64,000 bases of DNA from Tridacna crocea (taxonomy: Eukaryota > Mollusca > Bivalvia > Cardiida > Cardiidae). The stretch lies in contig OX031059.1 of assembly GCA_943736015.1 (NCBI GenBank), positions 21,260,501 to 21,324,500 on the forward strand, in the 5' to 3' direction. Both the position numbers and the translations under genes were made by a program. The notes beneath the pieces are model-generated. The model made no database searches. It saw only the letters and a list, made by a program, of their open reading frames with translations, and was not told where the DNA came from. Shown here piece after piece: positions 12,044-23,601 of this stretch. Every line of letters starts with the position of its first letter. The first letter of the stretch is position 1.

Positions 12044-13200
12044 ATTTCTTCAATATTGCAAGGTCACTAGATTACTTTTCTAAATGACTGCGGGGACCAC
12101 TTGACAGTTCTACATTCTTCTTTACTTTACAGGAACTATTAACTCCGGGTCTTTATGTTGAGACATAGTTGAGGTATATAAATAAGCATCCTTGGTGACC
12201 CGGTTTGATTCAATCTGCGATCGCTCCTGGATTATTTCGCCGGCGTTTCCGCGTCCTCGTTAATTATTCATAAAACATTTTCACCGATGATCTCATTTTT
12301 TTTTAACTTGCTTGTAACCCCTATATAACCAGCGTGTTCTGTTTTTCAAACATCATTCTTCTTCACCCTCTGAAAGATTTTCAAAATTTTATCATTAGGT
12401 AGAGTTAAAATAAGGCATTTTCATCCTTAAACCTGCAACACAAATACGCTCACTTAAGGCAATATTATCCATTTCTGAATAAACAGACCAGTTTTGGATT
12501 AGGTGGTTTTTCCTAGAGCGCTAAGTTATGATCTTTTGAAGAATGTGCAGATTCAGACCAGACTGAACACAGCATGCAGCCAGATATTGGACCTGTCACT
12601 CTAGTTTGTATGAGATTTTCTCATCAAGATAGCAATGGCTCTGCCATGTTAAGGCTTCTTACCAAGCTTGACATGTCTATTTCACTAGTGCAGGGGCTCC
12701 CGACAAAACTCTTAGAAACACGCATGTTTCAAAAGCTAGTTAATATTTGTTGACTCTCATCCTTTCCACAAGGTCCTGTATTTCAGAGAACCATTAAATG
12801 TTTACTGTGGTCATGCAATACGCTTACTAGAATGAATCGAATACATGACCTGGATTGGCTAAGGACAAGTAAAGTCGCTGTTGAAGACAAGAACATGTCT
12901 AGTTCAGGCTTTTTCTGTGCAATGCAGACATGAGTGATATCATTCAGTGACAACCATGCTTAACTGCTGATCAGAATTGTTGCATGTCTTTGACCTTCTT
13001 TTACTTACGAAAACTGTAAAAAAAAAAAAAGAGGAGGCTTTCCTGGGTGGTTCATTGTATGGGTTAGGATTCGAAACCTGTTTTTTTCTTGGGAATGTCA
13101 TCGGATCGGACACCGCACAGCCCTAGACTAGGACAGGTGAAATACATGACAAACATGGAAAGGAAATGTTTCCATGTGATATGACTAATTCACTACCTAA
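12044..13200. other. Intergenic; contains a dispersed repeat fragment at 12165-12300
   Basis: The segment around CCTTGGTGACCCGGTTTGAT and AATTATTCATAAAACATTTT recurs at about 63770-63905 in the same orientation. Otherwise nothing is recognised. Confidence 0.5.
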
Positions 13201-13381
13201 ATCTTACCTCGTCTGTATAACGGTCTTTTCCATCTGAACTGCCAATCACACGATCTTATACATTGTAGCGCCATTGTAAGTCTTTTAGCAATGGCGTAAA
13301 TAAGCTCGATGAAGTTTTTCACTTTACATCTATCTATATCTCGGCGAAAACTTCAATCGCAAGTGATAAACCACGTTAAAA
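13200..13381. repeat. Dispersed repeat, left half (filled site)
   Basis: Matches 15405-15585, sharing CTCGGCGAAAACTT, GCGCCATTGTAA and AAACCACGT phrases. It continues at 14572-14800 after the pearl-like insertion. Confidence 0.7.
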
Positions 13382-14571
13382 ACAAGAGCTTCGCAGAGCG
13401 GCGCATATACGTCCGAAGGGACTTGTCAGTGAAATGAGTTGCATTGACGAATGGGCCATGAATGAAGAGTAGTTATTCTCCATGATATGTGAAAAATATT
13501 AAAGGGCAATAACTAAAAAAATAAGGGTGGCAAAGTTACAAATTTTGTGATTTGCTCTTATCCACAAGATTCTCTATCAGTCTTTGAAGGTCCAAGATCA
13601 TATCTTTTATATTTTAGAAATTATGGCCCAGACGAAAATTCAAAGTGAAAAGGGCAATACCTCAAAAAGAAGGATGGCAGAGTTATGGTTCTTATGCAGT
13701 GCACTTCTTCATAATGTGTTCTATTAGTCTTTGAAGTTTCAAGATGATGGATTTTGAAGTTTGAAAGTTATGGTCTTTACAAAACTTCAAACTGAAAATT
13801 AACAAATGGCAATAACTCAAAAATAAAGGTGGCAGAGTTATGATTCATGTGCAATGCACTTCTCCATAATGGGTTCTATCAGTGTATGAAGTTTCAAGTT
13901 AATAGCTTTTATAGTTTAGAAGTTATGACCTGGACAAAAATTCAAACTGAAAATTAACAAAGGACAATAACTCAAAAAATAACGGTGGCAGAGTTTGAAA
14001 TTTACGGCCTGGACAAAAATTCAAACTGAAAATAAACAAAGGGCAATAACTCAAACAAAAAAGGTGGCAGAGTTATGGTTCATGTGCGATGCACTTCTCC
14101 ACAATGGCTTCTATCAGTGTATGAAGTTCCCAGTTAATAGCTTTTATAGTTTAGAAGTTATGGCCTGGACAAAAATTCAAACTGAAAGTTAACAAAGGGC
14201 AATAACTCAAAAATAACGGTGGCAGAGTTATGTTTCATGTGCACTGCACTTCTCCATAATGCGTTCTATCAGTGTATGAAGTTTCAAGTTGATACCTTAT
14301 GTAGTATGGAAGTTATAGCCTGGACAAAAATTCAAACTGAAAAGTTTGTTATTTCAGAAATCAAGGGCAGATAATTTTAGAACGCAAACAGTGATCCAAA
14401 TTCTAAGACCCAGGTGCACAACTAGACATCATGGAGATTCATTGTGGCAAGTTTCAAATAATTCCGATGGAAACTGTAGGAGTTGCGCACACAAGAAATT
14501 GCTAACGGACGGACGGACAGACGGACGGACGGTATAACATAATACGACCCTTCGGGCGTATAAAAATGAAG
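13382..14571 (-). mobile_element. Pearl-like element 2 with empty-site evidence
   Basis: Read on the minus strand it starts with a hairpin (CGCCCGAAGGGTCG), then CCGTCCGTCCGTCTGTCCGT, then about five core repeats of roughly 160 bp (recurring AGGGCAATAACTC, GGTGGCAGAGTTATG), then a second hairpin ending GAAGCTCTTGTT. This order matches the pearl/HINE class known from bivalves. The paralogous segment at 15405-15830 lacks the insertion, so the ends are defined independently. Confidence 0.82.
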
Positions 14572-14800
14572 TACGGACTGTTTGTCAACGAGAGTATAGT
14601 AGGAGCTAGAGTAAAGTAGGAAAGATTTCCATGAAAAAATTAGATCAAGTTGGGTTTTTTTAAGAGAAGCCGTATAACGGTATATAGCGGTGTATTTCCG
14701 GCGATGATAATTATGTACCGTGTAGGGGCATATCATGCTACAAGATACAGTAGAGAGACTTGATGGATCCCATCAAAGGAGGTATGCCGAATGTAACTTT
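14572..14800. repeat. Dispersed repeat, right half
   Basis: Continues the repeat interrupted at 13381. It shares GTGTATTTCCGGCGA and GATGGATC with 15590-15830 and, more weakly, with 57780-57990. Confidence 0.65.
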
Positions 14801-15404
14801 AGAACACTATCCAACATCAATCCCACTGATTTCACTTTCAGTGTTCTTTAACAGTATGTTTGTGCTGTCTGGGTTGGGATTATAGACCTTTGACTTCAAA
14901 TTTCTCAGCAGAAAGAAGTCTGGCGCAGGTTGAGATTGGGATTGTGTATAGGCCACGATATTCAGCTCTATTTTTACATCTAGACATTGCCATATCTTCG
15001 CACGTATCGTGTAAAGAGCCTGTCACAGACTCTCTGCGTGGTACTATCCTGCCTGATCTAAGCGTTTTGCAATGTTACTTCATCCTTACCTCAACCCGTG
15101 GGACTTCTTTCTCTGGCCTCAATTCCATACTTTGAGGAGACGTTTTACCTGTCTCAAAAATTTAAACATTAGTGAAATATTCACGTAACCTCATTGTATG
15201 AACAGGGCTAGTAAACGACCCCTGGTCTGAAGCACAGTTGTAATTTATAGATACATGTATATAGTTGCTTCATAGCAACTTATTTAACAGTCATTTCAAC
15301 GGTGTAAGGTGTGTAATGCTGAACTAATGAGAATAAACAGTGGTGTCAACCAACCAGGGTGCCTGGTCTCAATGAAATAAAAGCGACTGTCACAACTCGG
15401 CCGA

Positions 15405-15830
15405 TTCCGTGCCTATATCTAACATCGTCTGTATAGTTGTTGTTACCATTTGAACTGCCATACATGTGATGTTAGACACTGCGGCGCCATTGTAATAAAC
15501 AACCTTGATGAAGTATTTTACATATAGGCCTACGTATAATTCGGCGAAAACTTTAATCCGAATAAATAAACCACGTCAAAAAATGAATGTATAACACGTG
15601 CGTTTGTCAACTGAAATATAATTAGAAAGATTTCGATAATGAATTGAGACTCAAGTTTTCTTTTTTAAAGAGGAGCCTTACAATTTTCAAAACGGTAAAT
15701 CGGTGTATTTCCGGCGACAAAATGTACCGTGCTGCATATCGAGCTACTAGATACAGCCCAGGGATTTGATGGATCTCATCATCTGAGGTATACCGAATGA
15801 AGCGACTGTGAGACATTGTATAAAGGTAAT
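15405..15830. repeat. Uninterrupted copy of the dispersed repeat (empty site)
   Basis: Contiguous counterpart of 13200-13381 plus 14572-14800; the junction is at AAACCACGTCAAAAAATGAA near 15580. A third partial copy is at 57780-57990. Confidence 0.7.
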
Positions 15831-16039
15831 CAGAACGAAATATCCTAATGATGAAATATTTTCCAGAAGCTCTTCCAAAATAGATGCACTCACGTAAACT
15901 GGTCCCTGTTGTGCATTAAGTACCCTATACAATTACTCTATCAGGGGAAGTAATCAGACCAACTACATATTCGCGTGGGATTTGCCTTGTGTTCCTTTAC
16001 ATTGGTGTCTCGTGCCCCTGCTATTCACCAGGCGACAGA

Positions 16040-16175
16040 GTTTTAGACCATTAAAAATTGAAAGCACTTGCAGATGACAAATCGAATGCAACTAGAATAG
16101 ATGTAAGAAAGAGTGGAAAACATAGTAGGAAATAGGATCTGGTAACAAGCATTTCCTCCCTTTTGAAGAATCTTA
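16040..16175. mobile_element. Diverged TTAA MITE fragment
   Basis: Keeps GAAAGCACTTGCAGATGACA and a degraded hairpin; both termini are unclear. Confidence 0.45.
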
Positions 16176-16330
16176 TTCTTGGTCACAGCAATGACTCATT
16201 CCATATGCGCTAAAGAAAGACACTTTGGCAGAAAGAACAGGTTGAACAATCAGATAAGTACGTAGGTGTATCGAGTATTCTATTTACTCATACAAGAATG
16301 GAGATTTTAATTAAATATTTTTGTCTTCGT

Positions 16331-16565
16331 TTAATCCTTCACCAAACAATATCCAACTATTCAACGACCCTTAGGAAAGAGCACGTTAGAAACCTTTTGG
16401 GGAAAAGGAGAAACTGCTGGTAAGCAGCATTTTGTCCTTTTTTCCCCCAAGGTTTATTTCACTTTCATAGACTGTCAGCATCATTTCAACTACATCTTAT
16501 GTGTTGTCTGCAAGATGCTTTCAAGTTAGACCAGTCTAAAATGTTGTCGTTTGGTAAAGAGTTAA
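16331..16565. mobile_element. TTAA MITE, 235 bp, just downstream of carotenoid oxygenase 1
   Basis: TTAATCCTTCACCAAACAAT to TTTGGTAAAGAGTTAA. On the minus strand it contributes AATAAA at 16453-16458, about 200 nt past the carotenoid oxygenase stop, so it may supply that gene's polyadenylation signal (inference). Confidence 0.8.
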
Positions 16566-16661
16566 GATAACTTGGTTTAAAAATAAATAAACGACGAACA
16601 ATTAACATTTCAACAACAATAAAAACAGACATGGAAGAGAAAAAAAGTTCTCTGTTTCAAT

Positions 16662-19600
16662 CTAGAACACGTTCTTAAAGAATCGACCATGAGTCCCAAA
16701 TGGATTACTTGTGGGAAGTGGAGCAGATGAAAGTAAGGTAAGATCTTTTGCATCAAAAATTGTTAAGTTTGTTTGCTGCGAAACTTTGTCAAAAATTGGA
16801 AGTATCAAAACACCATCATCTTCTTCTGTGCCGTCTGGATTCGGCTCAAACCAAGCTTCGTTGTAATATTTATTCTCAGAGTACCAGTATTTGTCATTAC
16901 CGGTACACACGTCTTTCTTAACGATGGCCATATTCAGGAAATCGGTGTGATTCAGATTAAAGGCAATGCCATAAATATAACAGTATTTCTTATATCGATA
17001 ATTTTCGTTGATAGTTGGGTATTCCAGCTGTTTGATAAACATTTCCTTGAGCTTGGATGGAAATGTACTGACTTTCGCTGTCATCGATTGGAGGTCCAGG
17101 TGAACTCGCTTCAGAATAGGGGTCGCTGCCTGCGCTCGTAATGTAACGTCACTCAGTTTTGTCATAGGCCCTATTTAGTGTCAACAACGCGGATCCATCT
17201 TTGTAAACAGCTAAGTCCATTACAATTTCACTTTCACTAGGCTCATATGCATTAATAGCATGAAGATAAAATAAATTTTCCCCCTCGATTGTTTTCGAAA
17301 TTCCAGTTTTCAAATCAATAACGTGGTACTTCGTAGATGCATTGGGATCCCATCTGAAAGCGTCTAAAGGAGACAGATTTTTCACCATCATCTGTGGATC
17401 AATAAACAATGGTAGAGTTGATAGGATGGCGTACCGAGGAGTTACCGGAAATGAGTGCAAATACGAAAGTTGCTCAATTTCTACCTGTGCGATTAGTTCT
17501 CGTTCATTGCCAGATTTTATTCGAATCAACCGGAAGTGTGGTTTATTCCATGGCAACATACTATTCACACCAATGAATGTCAAATGGTTTGTGGTACCGG
17601 GTTCCAGCATTGGGTGGCCAGAACTCAAGGGAAGTGGGGCGTCAAATGGGGTGCGGCCTGGATGATCGGGCTTCAATGGACCCATGGTCTTTAGTGTGTA
17701 GGGGTCAAACTCATATGCTTTCCAGCAGTCACTAACAACAACAAAATTTTGTTCACCAGTCTCTGAATTGGTATAGTTCAAAACATTTACGTTCATATTG
17801 TCTAAACCGTTTTCAAACGACTCTGCCAACTCAACTATAGACATCGGCGGATCTGTTGGCGCCCCGAGTAAATATGGCGCAAAATCATTCATTTGAACAG
17901 ACTGCTTGTAGGAATCTGATTGGACCATTTTTGTGGAGAAAAAGACACTCCCGTTTCCAGGAAAACGCCAGCCTGAAAGTTTAGCTGTGGCGTCCAGGGC
18001 ATTAGTTACCTTTCTGTTTCCAAACTCAAATCTTCCAATTCCATTGCGAATCTGAAAGTGAAAAACTTATGGACCTTAGAAACGAGGCAAATTATAATTA
18101 TATTGAAATACCCTTGCTGTTTCGAAATTTATATTGGAAAGTAGGCTACTTGCCCTTTGCAATTCTACTGTAGAATTACTGGTGTTTTTTCCTTGAATAG
18201 TAGTGTTTTTTTTTTTATCAAATTTACTAATTTATTTACGTAAAATGATCTTAACGGCGGTATTTTTATTAACAGTTTGGCGCAATTTCTTATGTAGGCT
18301 AATTTATCATAGGGTGATAGGGTGCTGTCAAGAAATGTATGTAAACATTGATACAGAATCCTGAGATAGTTGAAAGGCTCAACAGCTGCCAGTAAGTATT
18401 AACCATAAGATGATGAAATAAATTAGATGTCATATTTCTTCTGATTATTTTGTCAACGAATGCCAGTTTTAAAAGTATTGATGTCAAGTTAATTAACCAG
18501 ATTTTCGGCAGGAGGAATATATTCACTGTGACGGGGAAATAATTTCCCCCAGTTTAAATTACGACCTTTCTTTATCCATAAAATTTCTAAAAATAGACAC
18601 ATGAAATATATTTGTCTGTTTTCATCCCTAGAATGTTTATGGTCAAAAATCTCCCCAAGATTACAAAATTTTAGACTCTTCATATATGAAAGGATAAGCA
18701 GACGACAACAGAAATGTGATTAAAGCTCATTACCACACAATCCCGACTTTTAATGACCCTGATAAAGAAAGCCTTTTGAAAACATTGTGGGAAAAGGAGA
18801 AAATGCTGGTAACCAGTATTTTCTCCTTTTTTATCCACAATGTTTTCTACCCTATCGAAACCAAATTACTATTTTTGATTCCTGTTTATTTTGTTTTCTG
18901 CAAATGCTTTCAATTTGGGCTAGTTCAAAATTTTATTAAAGAGTTATAATGATGGATTTTTTTTTTCTGTGATATAAAATGTGGTCAGAGGAGAAACAAA
19001 ATTGGTCGCAAGAAGATATTTTTTTCCAAAATTGTTCCCTAGAGAGTCCTTGGTTGTTAGGGTATTCATAATACTGGATTTAAATTCCTAAAATAACCTA
19101 AATTAAATATTCTATACAGATACCAAAAAACCGAAGTGTTGCAATTTTATACCAGTGTTAAAATAATGGATTTTTTTTTTCTGCGATATAAAAAGCAGCC
19201 GATATAGCTCAGTAGGTAGAGCGTAGGACTTGTGAACACAATGTCCTACAGGTTGTGGGTTCGAATCCCCGGCTGGCCAACTAAAAATTACTTATAGTCT
19301 TTCGGATGAGACGTTAAACCGAGGTCCCGTGTGACGGTGCTACACACCGAGCACGATAAAGAACCAGGCGGAATTCTCAGTAGTTTCGTCCTGTATCCTT
19401 GCACTATCCCCCGTAACAACTAACCGTCTTCTGGGGGCGTCGCTCAGATGGGCAACCGGTAGCGACGATAAATAAACGAAAATAATCAATGCGATATAAA
19501 ATGCGGTCAAAGGAGAAAAAAGATTGTCGCAAAAAGATATATTTTTTCCAAAATGTCCTCAAAAGAGTCATTAGTTGTAAGGTCTTCATAACACTGGATT

Positions 19601-20590
19601 TAAATTCCTAAAAAAAAACCCAAAATCAAATATTCTATACAGATACCAAAGACCGAAGTGTTGCAATTTTATACCAGTGTTAAAATGATGGATTTTTTTC
19701 TGTGATATAAAATGTAGTCAGGGGAGAAAAAAAATTGTCGCAAGTAGTTATATTTTTTTCCAAAATTGTCCTCAAAAGAGTAATTAGTTGTAAGGTCTTC
19801 ATAACACTGGATTTAAATTCCTAAAAGAAAATTTAAATTGAATATTTTTACAGGTATCAAAGACCGAAGTGTTGCAATTTAATACCAGTGTTAAAATGAA
19901 GGAATTTTTTCCTGTGATATAAAATGTAGTCAGAGGAGGAAAAAAAAGATGGTCGCAAGTGGTTATATTTTTTTCAAAGTTGTCCTCATAAGAGTCAATG
20001 GTTGTTAGAGTCTTCATAACACTTGATTTATATTCCTAAAATCCTAAATTAAATATTTTATACAGGTATCAAAGACAGAAGTGTTGCAATTTTATACAAG
20101 TGTTAACCATAGTAACCCATTACCACATAATGCTTACTTTTGACGCCCCTGAGAAAGGAGCCTTTTGAAAACATTGTGGGAAAAGGAGAAAATGCTGGTA
20201 ACCAGCATTTTCTTCTTATCCCACAATTTTTTCTACCCTACAAGAAACAAATTGCAAATTTTCGGTCATTTTTATTTTGTCGTCTGCAAATGCTTTCGAT
20301 TTGGACGAACCTAAAATTTTGTCGTTTGGTAAAAAGTTAAACCATATCGGACAGTGTAGAATCGAGGTTAAGTTTTATAGAGTCTGATCTTTATCTACAC
20401 CGTTCGAAAAAGGCCACAAGTCGCAAGAAAAACTTACCAGTGTTCCTTTGATCCAGGCTGGTATTGGTTTGTCGAAATAGACGGGGAAGTTCTCGTATTC
20501 ACCAATGTTGGTGCGGAAAAACTCAGGTCCTAGCGCGTCAACTTGACAAGTAAAACCTAACAGAAGTACTTTCAACCAGAGAGAAATCAT
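16662..20590 (-). CDS. Carotenoid oxygenase (BCO/RPE65 superfamily) 1, with a +1 frameshift
   Basis: Exon 1 is 20590-20438 and exon 2 is 18051-16662. The intron has GTAAGT and TTTCAG ends and splits the codons GTL / IRNG in phase 0. The family are non-haem Fe(II) enzymes that cleave or isomerise carotenoids and retinoids. Iron-ligand histidines are in SSGHPM, SYLHSF, FYLHAI and FGTHGRFF; the second-shell Glu is in QLEYPTINENY and the EDDGVLILPI motif is present. I prefer the ATG at 20590, giving MISLWLKVLLLGFTCQVDA, a good signal peptide; an upstream in-frame ATG at 20665 is possible. Exon 2 is 1390 nt, one base too long: the frame breaks between about 17146 and 17172, possibly in AAAA. Corrected length would be about 513 aa. 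It is either a recent pseudogene or a sequence error; no other break is seen. Confidence 0.92.
17146..17172 (-). other. Single-base frameshift in carotenoid oxygenase 1
   Basis: The upstream frame ends at TGA soon after LNRAYDKTE; the downstream frame resumes with KLSDVTLRAQAAT. The intact paralogue is one continuous exon here, so an intron is unlikely. The AAAA run in GACAAAACTGAG is the simplest place for the extra base. Confidence 0.75.
18720..18946. mobile_element. TTAA MITE in intron of carotenoid oxygenase 1
   Basis: TTAAAGCTCATTACCACACA opens it and the hairpin is largely intact. A left-arm fragment of another copy precedes it at 18660-18720. Confidence 0.78.
18950..20106. repeat. Intronic tandem repeat, four units of about 212 bp
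   Basis: Units start near 18950, 19165, 19683 and 19896. Each runs from a T-rich tract and GTGATATAAAATG through GTCGCAAG and GTCTTCATAACACTGGATTT to GAAGTGTTGCAATTTTATAC and CAGTGTTAA. The second unit is split by a SINE. All lies in the carotenoid oxygenase 1 intron. Confidence 0.88.
19194..19489 (+). mobile_element. tRNA-headed SINE with perfect 12-bp target duplication
   Basis: The head has a tRNA-like A box (TAGCTCAGTAGGTAGAGC) and B box (GGTTCGAATCC). The body has TCTTTCGGATGAGACGTTAA and ACCGAGGTCCCGTGTG, which I associate with the MetaSINE-type central domain. The tail is AATAAACGAAAATAATC. The flanking duplication is TGCGATATAAAA at 19182-19193 and 19490-19501. The intact duplication implies a fairly young insertion, after the 212-bp repeat had amplified. 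Confidence 0.92.
20112..20340. mobile_element. TTAA MITE near exon 1 of carotenoid oxygenase 1
   Basis: The left end is mutated to GTAACCCATTACCACATAAT; the right end GTCGTTTGGTAAAAAGTTAA is intact. The central hairpin is well conserved. Confidence 0.82.
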
Positions 20591-20654
20591 ATTGAGATAA
20601 ACCAGCTTGACTATGCCTCTCAAACTGTTTTCCTGGATTATCATCTGACTTATT

Positions 20655-21240
20655 GGAGAGGTCATCAGACCTCTCCAACAGTGTTGAGTTTAAAAGGCAG
20701 GCTGCCTCAGAAATTGTTGTCTAAATCCAATCTTTGTTGGGGAATTGTTCCTATACACAGTCTGTTTCGTCATGATTTTATAAAGAAATCGAAGTCTAAA
20801 AACTGAAATAGGAAATAGACGTGGTTTGTTTCTATATCGCAAATTTCAACAAAATTGTAAGGATTTAATTGCATGTTCCCTTTCCAACAATTTTAATTTT
20901 GTATTACAATCTTAAATCTTAACAAAAAGAAGAAAAAGAAAAAAGAATTTCGTTAAAAATAGAAACGAACACAGCGGAAAAAATCACGTGACCTTAAAAC
21001 GCGGGAAGGTCATGTGACTTACATAAATTACAAGGACGGATGTATACGGAATCCTGTTTTTGCCATCCACTTTGATGAATGTGAATTTACAACTGAACAG
21101 ATTTCAACTACCCGTTTATTGTCTTGCTTGTTTCTTTACATGTACCTCGATATATTTAACCTAAAAGCATAAAAAGTATTAGAAAAAAATGATGTCGACC
21201 TCTCCTGGCTTCTTTTTTAAAGAAGCCACTTGTATAGGGA
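20655..21240. repeat. Flank of carotenoid oxygenase 1, copy A of a three-copy segment
   Basis: Begins with a perfect hairpin, GGAGAGGTC ATCA GACCTCTCC. It contains AAAAGGCAGGCTGCC, ACACAGTCTGTTTCGTC and GAAATAGACGTGGTTTGTTT. Related segments are at 25517-26010 (copy B) and 36625-36960 (copy C), all in the same plus-strand orientation. Confidence 0.75.
20985..20990. promoter_or_regulatory. E-box upstream of carotenoid oxygenase 1
   Basis: TCACGTGACC contains CACGTG, the core bound by bHLH-zip factors of the USF/MITF/TFEB type. It lies about 395 bp upstream of the chosen ATG. Regulatory use is inference. Confidence 0.3.
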
Positions 21241-21385
21241 AACAGCCTTGGGTAATACCGTAGATAAGGAATCAGACAGAGCGTTCCGAGGATTTTTAGC
21301 TCACCAGAACACACGATGTACGGAGAAGTGAGGGTGATTTCAAGTGCAGTACAATGTATATGAGCCATGTTTTGGCAGAAATGGT

Positions 21386-21612
21386 TTAACTCTTTCCCAA
21401 ACAATCCCTGGTTTTCACGACGCTGAAAAAAACCTTTTGAAAACATTGTGGGAAAAGAAGAAAATCCTGGTAACCAGCATTTTCTCCTTTTCCCACATTG
21501 TTTTCTACCCTTCCCAGAACATATTCATTTTTTGAGTCGCATTTATTTTGTCGTCCGCAAATGCTTTTCGAATTGGACGAGCCTTAAATATTGTCGTTTA
21601 GTAATGAGTTAA
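21386..21612. mobile_element. Full-length TTAA MITE
   Basis: TTAACTCTTTCCCAAACAAT to GTTTAGTAATGAGTTAA, with a strong central hairpin. Confidence 0.87.
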
Positions 21613-21910
21613 TTCATCTCAATGATGCATTATAACAAGCACTAATTCACAGTTATAGATCTATACAAGCCATTTTGTGTAACAATCAACAGAACCAATA
21701 GATAGAGTGGTCTTTGGACATGCAGACAAATTCAGGTTGGACCAATGTCAATCGACGTGGACTGTGCAGGCTGACATAGGGCGATACCTTTTGTAGATGT
21801 AGTTACCCATATTCTGCTAAATAACTAATATGAAATTTTCATTTCCACTGTACACACTAAAATATCACTATTTAAAAGTTCTGATTTGGGGACAATATCT
21901 CCTCAACTGA

Positions 21911-21975
21911 CAGTGTAGATCCATGACCTGACTGCACGTTCTGTGCAGTCTGATCTTGATCAACGCTGTCCGCAA
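21911..21975. repeat. Short palindrome family (CAGACTGCAC type)
   Basis: TGACTGCACGTTCTGTGCAGTC with a GATCTTGATCAACGCTGTCC arm. Sister copies are at 40181, 40681, 41521, 42655, 49371 and 49904. Probably a small MITE. Confidence 0.6.
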
Positions 21976-22114
21976 AAGGTCACTGAGTAGCGCTTAGCAG
22001 CCTATGGATAAAGTTTTCACAGAGCATGGCTCAATCGGAAATCCTCCAGGAAAAATTCCATATATACATAAGTGCTGCAAAAATAACTTGCTTCCACTGC
22101 ATTTCGAACTGTTG

Positions 22115-22235
22115 ACAGACGGACGGACGGACAGGCAGAGAGACGGACATACAGATAGACACACAGACAGACAGACGGATAGATAGGCAGGCAGGCAGAC
22201 AGGCAGGCAGCAAGACAGGCAACAAGACAGGCGGA
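22115..22235. repeat. GACG/CAGG microsatellite
   Basis: Runs of GACGGACGG, then GACAGACAGACGG and GGCAGGCAGGCAGA. Arrays like this sit beside core repeats in pearl-like elements, but element ends are not clear here. The cysteine-rich open frames across it are artefacts. Confidence 0.75.
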
Positions 22236-22541
22236 AGACTAAACCATAACTCGGCCACTCTTTCATCTGCGCTATCAGGGCAAGGCAACCTTTGATTTTT
22301 TTCTCTTGCTCAATTTCATTTAATCCATATAACATAACAGACATGTCCCAGGTGTCCGAAATTTTTACCTTTAAAGATGACAAATAAAATGAGGCTCAAA
22401 ACTTTTTATATGAGAGTATTCTTACGGACAAAGTCCGTAACAAAGAAACAAATAAATGCATAGCTCAAATACAAACCGCATCTGGCACAATTCGAACACT
22501 TGAAGGGACAAATAACCTCGATCTTCGAGGATTAAAAGACT

Positions 22542-22960
22542 AATTCTTTCATCTTCGCGAGCCAATTTTACGATCACTACGTGGATCTTACCTTGGCTGA
22601 TTGAGCCCGATTTCGAGATTCCTGCGATGCGCCCTCTATTGGATGCTGGATATTACCCCCCCTTTACAGCATATTTCTAAAGCCAATGAAATATCGTTTT
22701 ACAAACCGCTTACGAATACACATGAAGCGATAAGCAGACATCCACGTGGGTTTCCATGTTTACCTTCTATTCGAAAGGTAGCGACCTTGTTCTATTTTTA
22801 TCAAAGATGAAATGCTACGCGCGATTTCATTCGTTGCAGGTAGAGCTGGCTGCATCCAATGAAAAAGCGTATCGGGGGAATGTCAAAATCAAGCTCGATC
22901 CGCCAAGGGTAGAGTAGCGTAGTGAATCGTCAGCCTTAGCTTGCGAAGATGAATTCTTTC
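22542..22960. mobile_element. MITE with long imperfect TIRs
   Basis: AATTCTTTCATCTTCGCGAG and the complement of CTTGCGAAGATGAATTCTTT begin inverted arms that remain alignable for about 100 bp (both contain CCTTGGC, GATTGAGC or GATCGAGC, and ATTGGATGC). There is no coding content. Confidence 0.7.
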
Positions 22961-23029
22961 TGACGTAGTCGTCAGGTATTGATTTTATACCGGAGAGCTA
23001 TGCAGTAAGGAAGGAGTGATCTCCCGTAA

Positions 23030-23130
23030 CAATATAGAAAATAATTACCGGCATTTTCTTCTTTTCGTACAATGTTTTAAACCGCCTTTCTGCTTTGGTT
23101 CGTTCAAAAAGAGTTTATTTGGTGAAGGGT
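23030..23130. mobile_element. TTAA MITE fragment
   Basis: Right half of the hairpin (ACCGGCATTTTCTTCTTTTC) and a decayed right arm. Confidence 0.5.
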
Positions 23131-23601
23131 TGGAGGTATCTTTGCACGCTAACAAGGCTTAACTGCCTATGCTAAAGATTAAAAGAACTTGCGAAACGGA
23201 AACTGATTGGATACCATCATGATCACATGACCAGGATATCCACCGAAGACAACAAATGAAACACGAAAGTCGAACTGAATAACTCAGACTCAAACAAAAT
23301 ATCTGGCCAATTACAGTTTACAGTCTTAATAAAGCGGCAGACGCTGTTTTGAATAGTATCCTGGTGCAAAAAGGGTAAAATAGTAAATAATTATCTTCAA
23401 AAAGCAAAACGGACCAAAAGTCATGATTTAACAATGAAATAATTACTTTTCAACCTGTTTTCAACTGAAACTTTGATTTTCATGCTAGTGCTGACAAAAC
23501 CAGGCTTAACACTTTCAGGCCTCCCCTGGTACTCTTGCTTGTGAAAATATCCGCCTTGTATGAGAGAAAAGATTCATGTTTCTTCAACCAACTATTTTTA
23601 A

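Noticed and set aside
16773-17665. Plus-strand genes of 122 and 107 aa
   Set aside because: They are antisense shadows of carotenoid oxygenase 1, exon 2.
19200-19280. A functional tRNA gene
   Set aside because: The D arm and B box are good, but the anticodon arm has an oversized loop and the acceptor and T stems do not pair properly. The sequence continues into a SINE body with a target duplication.
22004-22383. Cys-rich or Asp/Arg-rich small proteins
   Set aside because: They are products of the GACG/CAGG microsatellite.
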